A stretch of 64,000 nucleotides of DNA from Pohlia nutans (GCA_022496805.1 CM040087.1:34248253-34312252), one strand, 5' to 3'. Positions 10,401 to 23,039 are shown, counted from the stretch's first letter. The notes: generated by a model from the sequence alone, not told the origin. Translations and numbers: made by a program.

Positions 10401-13400
10401 TGGTTTAATTTCCGTGACTATAATTACAGATTGAGCTACCTTAGTGTGAGTCATGAAGCTATTTTACTACCACATGTGAAACTTTGGAAATAGTGTAAAT
10501 CCAAGGAACTGTTAAAGAGAGGGCTACTTACATAGTAGTATAATTTCCATAGCCTGCAATTCTGAAAAACACAACTCATGCCCAAATTAGAGTTACTCGT
10601 GTAAGTGATGAATCAATCAACTTGACCAAAGTCCTCCTAAAGCATAATTATCGATTTAGTCATTATTTCTTGTATAAACTTGAGAGACACAACAACACAT
10701 TGAGCTGGAAAGTTTGATACTTACGGTGGTGACAGTGTCGGTAATCCAGGAAACGTCCCAAACGGAGGGATTGTCCAATTTGAAGAATGCAAGGTTCTGT
10801 ATTGTCAACCATGGTGGCAGATATATTATCATTAGTATCAGACCCACAAATAAAATGAAATTAAAATAACAGCAGCTGCCACAAAATAAATGAAATCACA
10901 CTTGGGCAAGGAATAACTTGAATGTGTCAAGTGCCATTGAAAGAAACGGGAGAGGATTAAGACAGTTTTGAAATAAAGAGTCTTAAGTTGGAAGTACATA
11001 CACATTTGCAGGCGATGGGAGGGTGCCATTTGGACATATGAATGCCCTGCCAAAAGTCAATTCACAAGTTGCAAGACACAAGGAAATGAGTACTTACAAA
11101 ATCCATGTCGTCTCTTAATTATGACAACAGCCTCAAATTATTAATATATTCAGGAAGTAGATAATGAGTTCTAGAATCTGAAACAATACATGAGCACTAT
11201 ACAGTGGGAATCAGTAAACAGGGCTTCGAAAGGGCTAAGTACTTACAGAGTGGGTGTATAACTGATGTCAGTCACGTTTCTGCTCCGACCCCAAGTATCA
11301 TATCACTATGTTAGAATGTTCACGTTACAAGCATTAATTGTTCAACCTCGTCGCCTATTGACTGATCTGTAGATATGAATTCATGATGATGTTTATTAAC
11401 CAGTTGTTTTCTGAATGAAGTTGAGAGAGGGGTGGACTTACGGCGTGGGAAGATTGGAAAACCACAAAACGGGAACGACCACAGTTGGCACGGAGACATT
11501 CTGCGGCGTGAACATGACCACCGGCACAGTGACGTTCACAAGAGTGGTGTATGGCACGGGCACTGATATGGACACATTCGCCACCGTCGGCACTGAGCCC
11601 CTGCTTCCACCACATTAATTAAAGAGTTAAAGAAACGATTTCAAGGAATTTAAAAAGCTCTTGAATATTCACATGGAATGTTTTTTCTTCAAATGATCTT
11701 ACTCCTGGAATGTGTCTGGATCACTAATGCCAATGACTGCTATATAATAAGACTTAGAACAACAAATCTGGTTCGTAGATCAACGTAAATGAAGAGTCTG
11801 TAAGTGGGCCAAGTGCCTCTTTTGGCTGTTAAATTTATGTATTATCGCCCATTTAAGATTTTATAAATTAATTAAGTTAATATAACTAGAATTATATCTG
11901 AAAACTAAACATAATCTACCCCAAAAATATCTTGAATTGTTATTGCAATCCCATGAAAATGATCAATCATATGGTCAAGGTACACCCTCAGAATGGCCTA
12001 AGACTCTCTTTGTGTTTCAAGCGCAAGACTTTAGGCCATTGCTGAGTTTAATGGATTCGTATAAATAATCTGCTTACTGGCTTAAAACGGAAGTATTTAA
12101 GCCCTGTAGAGTGCCCGTCAAATTGTTCCCAGCCAAGCTTCTGCACATACATGGAATCATTCAGGTGCAATTAACATCACAGCGATACTTAACTTCATTC
12201 AATGAAAATCTTCACACCACCATGATATACTTATAATATAGAACACGTACCAAGGGTTAGCTACGGTATCTATGTTGGAAATTAAGCAAGCATATGGAAG
12301 TTAGAAGACAGTGAAAACTCACAGCCTCTCAAGGTTCTTGAGATTCAATATCCACGTTGGAAAAGCCCCGCTCAGTTGAGGATTGGACGCAACGATCCTG
12401 TCAGGTAAAGAAGTGGTGTAAGCATATAATTATGATCTTATGAAGCAGTCTGATGAGGTTTACTTTTTGCCAAGACACTAGTAGGAAATGTGTGGTTTTT
12501 CACTTACTATAGATGAAAAAGGAATAAAATCGCGCTAGGCACATGGGTTGTGTCAATGTTGGTGAGTGCTTTTGGTCACAAGAAGACAAAAATATAGGCA
12601 CAATATTCCGTCACTATTCACTATTTCCACAAAGTGGGGAATGAAAAACGACACATCTGCTACAAGTGAGAAATGGTGTGCTTAACATGCGGTTTTAATT
12701 CGAATCCTTCAGTTGCTTTTAAATTACGCTCGCTTACAGATTTTTCAAGTTCCGGAGATCGGCGATGGCCTGCGGAATGGCACCCATGAAAGACGTTTTC
12801 CTGATTGTCAAGGACTTCAGGAACTTCATCCGCCGAATGTTATTCTGCACCACAGATAGTGATTGATTATGCGGAATCGATCATAATCATTAGCTCGTAA
12901 ATTAAAACTTAAGAAATTCATTAAATTTTAAATCACTGTAACATTTGGAGGAGCTCACAGGGATTGTTCCAGTGAAGTCTTCGCCCTCCAGGGTCCTGCA
13001 AAGTGCAAACCAAAGATCTCAAGGAATGAACTGTTACTACAGACATTGCCTTCTGCTTCAAATGATTCAGATCAAGTTCAGTCTTGCGGTCATGAACAGA
13101 TGCTAACAATCAGACGTTTCAATTATTAGCTTCGGCAGAGGAAAAGATGAGGATTATAAAGTAGGTGGGTGCTTCGAATTAAGCTAATTAGACCTGTTGG
13201 TAGCTAATTAAGCTAATTAGCGGCCCATTATCCCACATTATTATGTAAGTTCGCTTACAAGCCGGTGACGGTGTTCTGAGCGTCGTTGCACGTAACGCCT
13301 CGCCAAGTGCCGGAGCAGGCGCGCTTCAGCTGCGGATTCCATGAACCCAACGCCTCCGGATGCTCCAGGGCGTGCTTGAAAGCCAACAGTGCTCCCTCTG

Positions 13401-14512
13401 CAAGCATGGAATCAATTGATCAATCCACACATTAATTAGCATGTATATAGTAATGGTATGAATAATAATCTAGTAGTATTGGAGAATAGGCTCAATTGTT
13501 ACTATGGATCTAATTATTCTTGCATAGATTGCTCCACACAAACAATTGAGTTGAAAAATTGACTAGTGGGATGTTTTTCACTTTGAATTTGAGTGAGACG
13601 ATGTCCGATATAGTCGTGGGGTACTTTGAGTGCGATTCGTCACATAAGACGGACCTCTACAATGTGTTATTGATTTAGCGCTGAAGCGTCTACAGTATGT
13701 AAAGGGCAAAAAAAGTTGTGCCCCTTGTGAGGAATCCTTTGCCCGTTGTACACGGACTCACGACCACTACAACATGTGACGGTGAAGATGATCGAACTAG
13801 AGACCTTTCAACTACGAGCTAACGAAACTAGGCGCCTTGAAACAGCGATGAACTCATTGAAATTCCTTTGAGCTTCACAAAACCCATTGAGAACTTCATG
13901 GCTTGAGCATGTACAGCACAAGAGTGACTAGCTAGACCTCGTCGAAATTGCAAGGAAATTGTGGGATGTAATTAGACAAGGTATGGAGACTCCAAATCTC
14001 TACTTTCTCCAGTTGTGTAGAGTGGACAAGTCCACCGATGAGCCTGTCACTGCGGGTCTCCTATTGGCTAAGAGAAAACATCAAACAAGCACGATTAAAA
14101 ATCGTGCTAATAATAAGAAATAATTTAGATTCCTACTGATTCTTCAACACTTTCTTGTAGTGTTCAAACTGGGCTTCTTATATTGTTGTCTCACTGTCAG
14201 GCACCCCTGGTTTCTGATAGTGAGAAGCGACTGTCTTCCTACTAGTTTGTGGATGTGAACACAATTAAATTAAGTTTTCAAACTCAACTCTGGACAACTA
14301 TTAGAACACTCAACCAAGTTAAAAATAAATAAAAAATAAAAATAAAGAGTCTTTGAAGTTTCAAGTTGACTGTTATTGGAAGTACTACAGGCGGTTCCAG
14401 TACCTTGGGAGGTGAGGTCATCGGCATATGCAACCGGCTTCTCAAGAGCAGCTCCTCCACAGACAGAGAGCACACACAAGAGCACCTGCAGGAGCCTCGC
14501 CACTCCCCCCAT
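4406..14512 (-). CDS. Secreted LRR protein with giant Pro/Phe-Asn-glycosylation repeat domain
   Basis: Reconstructed by hand from 22 exons: 14512-14404, 13397-13259, 12995-12959, 12844-12738, 12397-12323, 12140-12078, 11723-11703, 11600-11442, 11279-11247, 11046-11002, 10796-10725, 10561-10532, 10329-10297, 9755-9687, 9510-6781, 6622-6581, 5967-5863, 5696-5646, 5466-5392, 5215-5147, 4676-4611, 4472-4406. All have AG/GT borders, and together they give 1,398 codons plus TAA. Residues 1-22 are a signal peptide. Next come an LRRNT domain ([20 protein letters not shown], then GTWRGVTC) and about three LRRs ([17 protein letters not shown]). Residues 178-330 are a Val/Pro/Thr linker with many N-X-S/T sequons. 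Residues 331-1241 are about 60 units like [14 protein letters not shown]-terminal LRRs follow ([33 protein letters not shown]). Most introns are phase 2, as in LRR receptors with one repeat per exon. No transmembrane segment or kinase is seen. The last codons (GAG TAA) could instead be a donor GA|GTAAGT, so the C terminus may be incomplete. An extracellular or wall location is inferred. Confidence 0.82.
4875..4920. repeat. Short near-perfect hairpin in an LRR-gene intron
   Basis: GAAGAATGATATACAATTGT pairs with the complementary stretch ending TGTATCATTCTTC, giving a stem of about 20 bp with a loop of a few bases. It lies between exons 21 and 20 of the LRR gene. It could be a tiny foldback remnant; no function is evident. 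Confidence 0.6.
6781..9510 (-). repeat. Coding minisatellite: about 60 PPNFT(F/L)P units in one exon
   Basis: This single 2,730-bp exon is built of 30-bp and 39-bp units encoding [13 protein letters not shown] or [14 protein letters not shown] variants. Two recent expansions are visible. Around 8370-8700 a 78-bp pair (SFTPPNFT then QYTPPNFT types) recurs four to five times. Around 6905-7150 a 54-bp pair (LPTTPNFT then [10 protein letters not shown]) recurs about four times. The frame is open throughout and variation is mostly conservative (F/L, Q/E/S, F/Y), which argues for selection on the protein. Long plus-strand frames over the same DNA are artefacts of the repeat. Confidence 0.9.
10074..10208. 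repeat. Inverted repeat in an LRR-gene intron
   Basis: About 50-bp arms. The left arm includes TTGGGACTCTTTGAAATCTA and the right arm GTAGATTTCGAAGAGTCCCA; outer edges are GTTTAAGTGGG and CCCCAATTAAAT. It sits between exons 14 and 13. It looks like a small MITE, or a hairpin-forming insertion that would be transcribed in the intron. Confidence 0.6.
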
Positions 14513-15620
14513 CTTTCTCGCTGCTGCACAAAACTCTCACAGTCACCAATTAATCAACCAAAGCAGATACATCATGCTTAATTAAGTCCTGAACACAATC
14601 ATAATTATCTCGTCTTAGAATTAATCTGTGCTTATATCAATCCAGCTTAATTACCTTCGGTGATCGACTCAGAGCTGCAGGCTCCGACCAACTAAACTAC
14701 TACTACCGGCACCAGATCGGTCACTACAGGAGCTTCATGATTAATTACTCCATTTCCAAGGCGAGAGAGAGAAATTAAACAACAAAAGGTCCAGTCTATC
14801 CACTAACTGAAATCCTCAATTATCCAGCTACATGATGTCCATGATCAACGCACACCATGATGATCCATAAGCTTTCGATGAGCGTGCAGGCTTGTCGATT
14901 GATGGGTTTGGAACGAGGGCTAACTGATGGAGACCAGAGGCAAGAGCAGATATAACCATAGTGGGCATGCAGAGGTGGGTGGTTATGGGATCGTAGCAAG
15001 AACTGTTAGTGGAGGCCTAGGCCTAACTGTTTCGGCCTAACCGTTTTCCTGCAGGCCGGGGTGCATGGCAGGGCGAGAGAACGACACGGAGCCATTTTTA
15101 CGTTTGGTTACGTTGCAGGCCGTTGCTTGCACTACCGTAATTATCGAAACTATATCGTTATGTATACCGCAGTAAAAATGATAAGATTTCACTAAATAAT
15201 ACTCGTGACATAGTGATTCTTTTTCATTTTTCAAGGGAACTCGTCCCCATCTGAAAATTGAAAATTAGAAAGCATTTTTTGGCGATTTACGTACTACACA
15301 TACTGTATAGCTTCCTATAGAGTTCTTTAGCCCTTATCATTGGTATGTATTTACCCAATAATTCTTGCAGCAACATAGCAAGCCCATTTTTCAAATAGTA
15401 AATTGACGATGTATCACAGGGCACCTTGACACATTCACCAGGTAGCAAATGGTACAAGAATGATGGTGAATTCTTGGTGAACACTTGCTCAATTGAACAA
15501 CCACTTGCAAAACTTGCTATAATCTGCAGTTTGGCAGTAATATTTACTTGGCAGTGAATCGGTCAAGGTTCCCTGTGTATAGCCACAAAAATTCGGTGGA
15601 GTACTGTTTCTTTGAGTGTT
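14513..15620. other. 5' flank of the LRR gene
   Basis: This should hold the 5' UTR and promoter of the minus-strand LRR gene. I see no convincing TATA placement. An open frame at 15287-15484 on the minus strand is not recognised and is probably fortuitous. Confidence 0.4.
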
Positions 15621-15624
15621 GGTC

Positions 15625-16300
15625 CTGTCTAGTTGGAACTCACTCGGCAAGCACATTTGTGTACAAGGTTAACTAGACTTGCACGGATTGTACAATAGAA
15701 ACGATCAAGGCAAGAGTGCAATCGTAGCTTCTGGTGCAGGTAGCTTAATTAGTCGATTCTCCACCTCTACAGGCCGCTTCAAAACTCTAACTGCTTGAAT
15801 GTCTTCTCGGAAGAGGGCGAACCGCAACGGAAACATCGATCGAACAGCGGTGTTCTTGGACTTGCAAGAACGACAACTCACGGCTATTGATCTCGGAACG
15901 GGAGTTCACGGTTTCGACATCGCACACCACACGTACTCTCGAGGCTGCACCCGATCGAAGAGCACATCAATCGATCCAGCGATGACGACACCGACGTTCT
16001 CAACATCACCTCCAACGATCGACAAACCCTAAAATACTGTCACTCCCTTCGTTTTATTGTTCGCAATTGGATCGCTGCTTGCTTCTGGAAGTGTCCGACA
16101 TATATACGCAAATGCAGAATCAATTGTGCTTTTACAACCTCTTCAGAGATCGGATCCGGTGCGTAGCTCCTCGATGAACTAAAATTATACACGGTGGGGA
16201 AACACACTATCGATCAACAACACGAGATGATTCGGTGTGATTCAGCCTCGATCACGGCTTGTGCTTACACAAGATCTCGAGAGATTCAGAAGAACGAAAG
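15625..16300 (-). pseudogene. Decayed inverted copy of the TPR gene 5' half
   Basis: Read on the minus strand, this matches the 5' flank and N-terminal coding part of the TPR gene at 24686-25345. Shared landmarks include GGTTTCGACATCGCACACCA and AACGATCGACAAACCCTAAA, plus the AAGCACATTTGTGTACAAGG stretch near 15645. Part of it (CAGGCCGC, AAAACTC, CGCTT landmarks near 15770) is closer to the copy at 60430-61101. The frame is broken by indels and stops, and the C-terminal TPR segment is missing. It also preserves the duplicated promoter/5' UTR region, so the event was genomic duplication and not retroposition. Confidence 0.75.
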
Positions 16301-16439
16301 TGCTCACGAGATTGAGCTCAAAGTACGCCAGTTGCATGCATGCATGCAATTACACCACTGTTCCCGATGATTGTGCAAAAGTTACAATTGTAGAAAATTT
16401 GTCCGGGTTTTCCATATGTAAAGATACGTCACATTGAAC

Positions 16440-17580
16440 AAGATTTCTACTAGTGAAAGTGAATCCAAAAGTGTTGAATAAACATATGAAATTTAAAATT
16501 TGGAAATGAAATGGCTGAGGTGCACGTTGAAAGCACTGACTATCTCTAGTTTTTGAGATTTGTTGGGTTCACGCCGGCCTCAAAAGAGAATTGAGGTTTC
16601 TATAAAAAATAAAAAATAAATTAACCAATACACACGACACATTTGCTCCTATTTCATGTTTTTTAAAATAAATTCTGAAAATCAAATCAATTTAAGAAAT
16701 TAAGTTAACTTCTTGTTTAATTCAACGAAGTTTTACTTTTACAAAAGCATGTATCAGAAATCACCTATTTTTACATATGGGTTCAACAATCGGGTGTTAA
16801 CTTTCATTGTTCCTATTATTGCTCATAATTTATTTTGGTGAGCAATTGTAGGAACATTTAGTTTTATTGATTTTTCTTATTACTAATTTTAATTGATAAT
16901 AAATATGCAATTATTGGTCCGTCAACAATCATAGAGACATCCACCCTATTCAAGAGATTTCACTATGAATCCAAGATGGCTCATTCAATGACCTCTTGCA
17001 ATGAGAGAAAGACTCAATTTTGACCTCTAAGATTAAAATCAATTTTGACCTTCAATATTTTACTCATTTTTCTATCAAATCAAGCAAGCGATCACTCAAT
17101 CTTGTGGAAAATCATCTTGACTTTCCCAAAAACTTAAGTTAGTTTTTTACTTCCCACTTTTTTTTATAAGTTATGAGCATTTGAAGAATTATTATTGTTT
17201 TAACCTTATTTTGCAGTTTGTCATTGCAGATTGTTTTGCATAACTTGACACCATTAGTTTTGGATTGAACATTAAACCAAACAATTATATTCAAGACGAA
17301 TTCAATCTTGTACCGCATGAGTGATCAAAGATTCTCTTAAAAATTGATGGTAGTGGTGATAGAAACTTTGAACTTGCATGCAACTACAAGTCACCACTTC
17401 ACTTAATTTGAAGTGGGTGAGGGAAATACTTGAGTTGAGTACATTTCTCAATATCTCTCTTCTGTGGTTGAGTGATAAGTCACAATTTTACTTAAAATAT
17501 ATTGTATTACGAAATTCCCACAGAAATGGCTTCAGTTTGCAATCAATCTAAGAAAGCTCTAGATGCCAAATCTCTCTCAA
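16440..17580. other. Spacer, no feature recognised
   Basis: AT-rich, with no open frame of interest on either strand and no clear repeat pairing. Confidence 0.5.
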
Positions 17581-17584
17581 AAGG

Positions 17585-17828
17585 CACAAGAAAAATGGTG
17601 AAAAAGGTCTCACTTTTTGAACTAAGAATGAAACTTGACATAATCCAATTTTTCATTTAAAAAAAATCACAATATCTTATTTTGAAGATCCATACCATAC
17701 AAATGGTAGTGAACTAGCACAAGAACGAAGGAAAATTTGGATGAATGAAAAATTGTATGAGATGTAATTAAGAGAAGGCTTACAAACTGTTCATTGTTCA
17801 TTATATGAACGCATCGTCAAAGGGTTAA
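17585..17828. mobile_element. Truncated TTAA-type element (right end)
   Basis: The segment aligns base by base with 58553-58784, the right half of a complete element (shared GGTCTCACTTTTTGAACTAA and TTTTGAAGATCCATACC). It ends CAAAGGGTTAA. No left end with TTAACCC was found upstream, so this is a truncated copy. Confidence 0.7.
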
Positions 17829-18616
17829 TGCAACACTTTTCTCGTTTAGTAAGATTGTGGAGTCGGGTGTGGAATTCATAAATTGCTATGAATGATGGAA
17901 TCTACCACATTCTATTCATTCATTTATGATCAATCAATTGTGAGGTTGTCATGTGCTAAAAATCGTATCTAAATATATGATCTCTAATTTCATATTGGTC
18001 AATTATTGAGGGACTTTCTAATTTCGTATTGGTCAATTATTGAAGTCAATGTAAAAAATTTAGAAACCATGAGAGAACAAATATAGGGTTTCTTTTGTTC
18101 ATTTGAGATCAAATTTATAATTTTTTAAAAGTAATATAGGATGTTTCAAAATCAAATTGGGAATATTTTATAAACATTTCTAAAATATACCATAAATATA
18201 CCCTAAATATACTATATATGTAGTGTGTTATTCCAATTACTTCATAGCCCCTCATTAGATACCTTTTGTTTGCTCATGTATACCAAAATTTACACTAAGT
18301 GACTTCTCCAAGGGGACTTCAATGAAAAAGTTTTGGCAATTCAAAGATTGTTGGTAAAACCTCGGGGGTAAAACCAAACCAAATGGGAGTTGCAAACACC
18401 TGTAAAGGTCTCTTTATATTCTTGTTTTCTTCCATCATTAGTAAATTTTTATCTATTTTTACTTTCAATAATTATTTTTGAGAAATATATTTTAAATTCA
18501 ACCTAGTATGGTTCACATATAGAAAGCAATAAAATTTGGTTTTCAAGTGATTTTGATGAATTTTCTGTAATCCCTCGATAATATGACACTTGACCCCTAT
18601 TTGTTTTATTATCAAA

Positions 18617-18670
18617 AATATGACACCTTGATAATGCAACACTTTTCTCGCTTCTCTAAGGTGTCATATT
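18617..18670. repeat. 13-bp stem hairpin
   Basis: AATATGACACCTT pairs with AAGGTGTCATATT about 30 bp downstream. The loop includes ATGCAACACTTTTCTCG, which also occurs just after the TTAA terminus at 17828. Confidence 0.55.
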
Positions 18671-18749
18671 AAAGAGGTCTAATAGTATTGTAGTTGCAAC
18701 TAAACACATATTTGCAATGCACTGCAATACAAAGACAGTGCAATTTAAA

Positions 18750-20138
18750 GAACACTTTAACACGCAATTCGCTATTTACGCACTTGGCCATATAATCATG
18801 CACTTGGTCCCCGGAAGCATTAAAAATATTGTCGTAAAAAATTTCTCTAAAAAACAACCATTTTGTCGTTCTACAATTACTTTCATTGTAAATTTTCAAT
18901 TATTTAATTTAATTTTTATTCTTGTCTTTATCTTTTATCTTTATCTTTTATTTTATTTTTTATTTTATCTTTTCTTTATCTTGTTTCATTTATCTTATTT
19001 CTTTCTTGTCTTCAATTTATTTTTCTTCTTGTCTTCCTTCTTGTCTTCTTCTTTTTCTTCTATTTTTTTTCATTCCTCTTGCGGCAGCCGCAAATCCTTC
19101 GCCCGCACCAAAGACAAAAAAAGAAAAAAAAGAAAAAAAAACCTTTTTTTTTTTTTTTTTTTTTTTTGGAGTTCGTCTTCTTTTTTGTTTGGGGCTCATG
19201 AACCCTGAAAGTAGAAATTTAAAAAAATAAAAATTTAGGGTTCAGCCGCCGCCGGCTAAACCCTAAACAGCGGAGGATGCACAATTTTTTTATTTTTTTA
19301 TTTTTTTATTTTTTTTTTAGTCTGCTGTGAGCTAGAGGGTGCGCGGCCGCGCACCCTTTGCCTCATTTTCTCCTCTCCTCCTCTCCTCCTCTCCCTCTCT
19401 CCCTCTCTCCCTCTTCTTCTTTCTCCCCTCTCCCCTCTCATATATATAGGGGAGAGAGAAGAAGAGGGAGAGAGAAGAAGAGGGAGAGAGGGAGAGAGGG
19501 AGAAGAGGAGAGGAGGAGAGGAGAAAATGAGGCAAAGGGTGCGCGGCCGCGCACCCTCTAGCCCACAGTAGACTAAAAATAGAAAAAAAAAAATTAAAAA
19601 AAAAAAAAATTGTGCATCCTCCGCCGTTTAGGGTTCAGCCGCCGGCGGCTGAACCCTAAATTTTTATTTTTTTAAATTTCTATTTTCAGGGGTCATGAGC
19701 CCCAAACAAAAAAGAAGACGAACTCCAAAACAAAACAAAAAAAAAAAAAAAAAAAAAAAGTTTTTTTTTCTTTTTTTTCTTTTCTTTTCTTTGGTGCGGG
19801 CGAAGGATTTGCAGCTGCCGCAAGAGGAATGAAAAAAAATAGAAGAAAAAGAAGAAGACAAGAAGGAAGACAAGAAGGAAAATAAATTGAAGACAAGAAA
19901 GAAATAAGATAAATGAAACAAGATAAAGAAAAGATAAAAGAAAAAAGAAAATAAAAGATAAAGATAAGAATAAAAATTAAATTAAATAATTGTTTGTTTA
20001 CAATGAAAGTAATTGTAGAACGACAAAAATGGTTGTTTTTTAGAGAAATTTTTACACAAAAAATTTTAAGCAAGATTTGCTCATGAAATGAACGCACTTG
20101 ATCAAGTGCATAAATAGCGAATTGCGTGTTCTTTGTGT
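18750..20138. mobile_element. Large (1.4 kb) palindromic element
   Basis: Two arms of roughly 690 bp mirror each other about a centre near 19445 (TCTCATATATATAGGGGAGA). Matching landmarks are ACACGCAATTCGCTATTTA at 18760 and its complement at 20115, GGGTGCGCGGCCGCGCACCC at 19338 and 19538, and the GCCGCAAATCCTTCGCCCGC region at 19085 and its complement near 19800. Purine/pyrimidine tracts fill the arms. Open frames here are poly-Phe/Leu or Lys/Arg artefacts. Arms this long fit a foldback or Mutator-like long-TIR derivative; I could not define a target-site duplication. Confidence 0.8.
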
Positions 20139-22282
20139 AAAACATCTCCAACAATGCATGCGAAAAGTCGCACGGTGAAATTACTTATTTATATTTGAAA
20201 AGCCCTTCAACTTAGGGCAAGCTTCTATATGAAGATCGGGCAAGTGAGACCCGCTGGAAGACAAGAAATGAGGTTTAAAGAACCACCAATGCTCCAGCCA
20301 TTTTTGTAAAAATGAAAAAAAATAATATTTTGTTCATCCATGTTGGTGGTGAATCGGTAGCTTTTAACTTTTTAAGAACTTCCACCTATACATAGAAGCA
20401 TGACTTTAATCCTCCGAAAGGACAAAGAGGTCTTTATACGGTTGTTGGATCAAAATAGTGGCATTTCAAGCTCCAAAATGTTGTTTTAAGCATAAATAAA
20501 TAAATCACCCCCTCAAAAATTTCCCAACCCATCTATTGAAGTTGTTTAATTTTTTTAATATAGTTCATATTAAATGAGGTATACGTCTAAAAACATTGCA
20601 TATCCTGAAGCCATCTAAATTTGGCCATGTATAATCCCACAAGGTTTTGTTCAATCACATTTTTTTAAATGTTTCAAATGAACTTTTTTTGTTTTGGTTT
20701 GTTGAATTCCTAATTTTAGGTTCATTCCATCATCTGGATTGAAGAAAAACCAAAAACTAGTCCTCGGAGAGATCACTCTTTGTATCATTTGAGTATCATG
20801 TGGGAACAAAGGGTATCTAAAAGTATCTTAAAAATTGAACATATTACTTACTATAATTAGTGTTTTTTAAAGAATAATCTCATTTTTATTCTCTTAATCA
20901 ATTTTGAGCATTTTATATTAATGTAAATTATTTCAAGAATTTACCTTCAAAGATTTATTTTGACCCTATCTTTGCTTGCACGTTGTTACGTAATATTTGG
21001 AAGTGACCTCCCCGAGAGAAATAGTCTCATGAGCACCTTTTGATAACCTACTTTGTAGTAATGAAAAAAAAATGATTTAATTAATTACAGTAATGAATTA
21101 CATATTTTGCTTCATTTTGGTGCACACTAAAATGTTCAAAAAGAAATTTCTCAAAAAAATGATGGGGAAGTTGTGAAAATGACCCTCAAAAATGAAAAAA
21201 GGTGCATGTGTTTTATGTGTAAAAGTTATCCACCTCAAATGCCCTTCAAATATCAAAAGTGCACATCAAATAGTCAAGAGTTTGGAAGGGCCCTTAGTAT
21301 TTTTCATTCCCTTTTTGAATGTGTTAAACTATTAGCACACCTTGTTGGAAAGGCTCTTGCAACATGGCATATCAAGGGTTTGCTATACAAAGAGAAGACA
21401 TACAGTGTCGTGTTGACCTTTAAAAGACACTTTCATAATTTATAAAGGAAGGAATATTTTTAATTTTGACCTCAAAGTATAGAAGTAATTTACATTTAAA
21501 AATTTAGGTACTTACTTACAATTCTTGTCACAAATGATATCCAAAAACAAAAAATTCATAACACCATTTTTTCATTATTAGCAATTCGTGGTTGAAGTAG
21601 TTTGAAAACTAAGGGGCTTAATATTTCTTCTTAGGATTATGCTTTGCAACAAAGGAATTTATATTTAAATACATTTAACTAATCTTGCTATATATGTCAA
21701 ATGATATATTGTGTTGCATTGAGAACGCTCTTACGAAATAGAGGTCTAATCATTCTTGTTAAGTAATTTGGTTGGTTCCTAGGGTGTGTGACACTCTACA
21801 AAGAGAACGACTGTGTGCTCGACTATTTGACACTCCCCCCAACATAGTGGAATATGAATGGTCCTCTTGTTGGCTATTTTTCCCTTTCCCTCTATTCCCC
21901 TCTCCCCCCCCTCCCCCCAAGAAAAAAAGAAGAAGAAGAAAAAAAACAACTTATTGACTTCTAAACAAGTGAGGCCCCATATGTAAAACCACCATAAGTT
22001 TTTTTACACAAGTAAAGGCTTTTTCAATGCAACACAACACATAATTATACACTTCAAAATAGAGTTTTATCCGTATATTTCAAATTTCAAACCTTCAATA
22101 TATTTCATATATGTGCATAGTAAATAATCAATGGACCAATCACAAACTATCATATGTAGAATGTAAGATAAAATTGTAAATCACATGTATAATCAAACTC
22201 AACATTTTTTTAATCTTTTTCATAGAGAATGTTTTGCAAGGCTTGATATAAAAGGAAAAAAAGAAACAACAACATTGTAGGT
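20139..22282. other. Spacer, no feature recognised
   Basis: AT-rich. An open frame at 21173-21445 (90 codons) carries no recognisable motif and is flanked by stops without splice signals; I do not call it. Confidence 0.5.
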
Positions 22283-22648
22283 TAATAGAGTTATCCGCTA
22301 ACTCACCTTGAGTTTGAATAAGATCCTATGAATTTTGCTTTAATATACTTTTATTTGTTTATTCCAAATAGTTAAAAGGTATGAAAGAATTTGGTGGTCT
22401 CTTATTATTAGGTGTGTAAGAGCTTGGTGATCTCTAAACTCAAGGGAACTCAAAAAACATCTATTTAGAGGGGAAAAAAATTCTCCTTGAGTTTAGAGAC
22501 CACCGAGCTTTTACACAGTTAATAATTAGAGGCCACCAAATTCTTTTATACCTTTTAACTATTTGGAGTGAAGAAATAAGAGTATATTAAAGCAAAATTC
22601 ATGGTCTCTTATTCATACTAAAAGTGAGTTAGCGAATAACTCTAATAA
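22283..22648. mobile_element. Palindromic MITE, about 366 bp
   Basis: Ends are TAGAGTTATCCGCTAACTCA on the left and GTGAGTTAGCGAATAACTCTA on the right. Arms pair through most of the element (AGTTAAAAGGTATGAAAGAA against its complement near 22545; ACTCAAGGGAA against TTCTCCTTGAGT at the centre). No coding capacity. Confidence 0.75.
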
Positions 22649-22808
22649 CTTGTTTGGCACTAATAGGCCGAGTAATTACTATTTTTATTTTGAATTTTAA
22701 AACACCACAAAAAATCCTATAGATTTTTTTTTTATCACAATTAAAATAACATCTTGAAAAATATACTTTCGGAAACTTTCCAATTTTCAATTTGTGACTA
22801 ATAACCTA

Positions 22809-23039
22809 TTAACCCTTAAAGGTCAAGATTGGCTACTCTGGCCAGTATTATACGGCCGTGTTTCATTGTATTTGGAATGGTTTTACACCTCCCATGAGTT
22901 TCATATCAAATGTGAAGTTATAATTCATATCTACATTGTCTTAAAAGTTATTGGGATCTCAATTTGGAACTTTCTACTTACAACAAATGTTAAATATATG
23001 GCAACGTATCTACTATGCTCTAAAACCTTTGAGGGTTAA
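22809..23039. mobile_element. TTAA-type element, 231 bp
   Basis: Bounded by TTAACCCTTAAAGGTCAAGA and AACCTTTGAGGGTTAA. TTAA at both outer edges and termini beginning CCCT fit the piggyBac-type pattern. The interior has no transposase. Confidence 0.7.

Noticed and set aside
19220..19265. TTTAGGG / CCCTAAA units, possible interstitial telomere
   Set aside because: Only single units in each palindrome arm, not a tandem array.
18717..20154. Long frames of 100-163 codons on both strands in the palindrome
   Set aside because: They are poly-Phe/Leu/Ser or Lys/Arg/Glu translations of homopyrimidine/homopurine tracts, mirrored by the palindrome.
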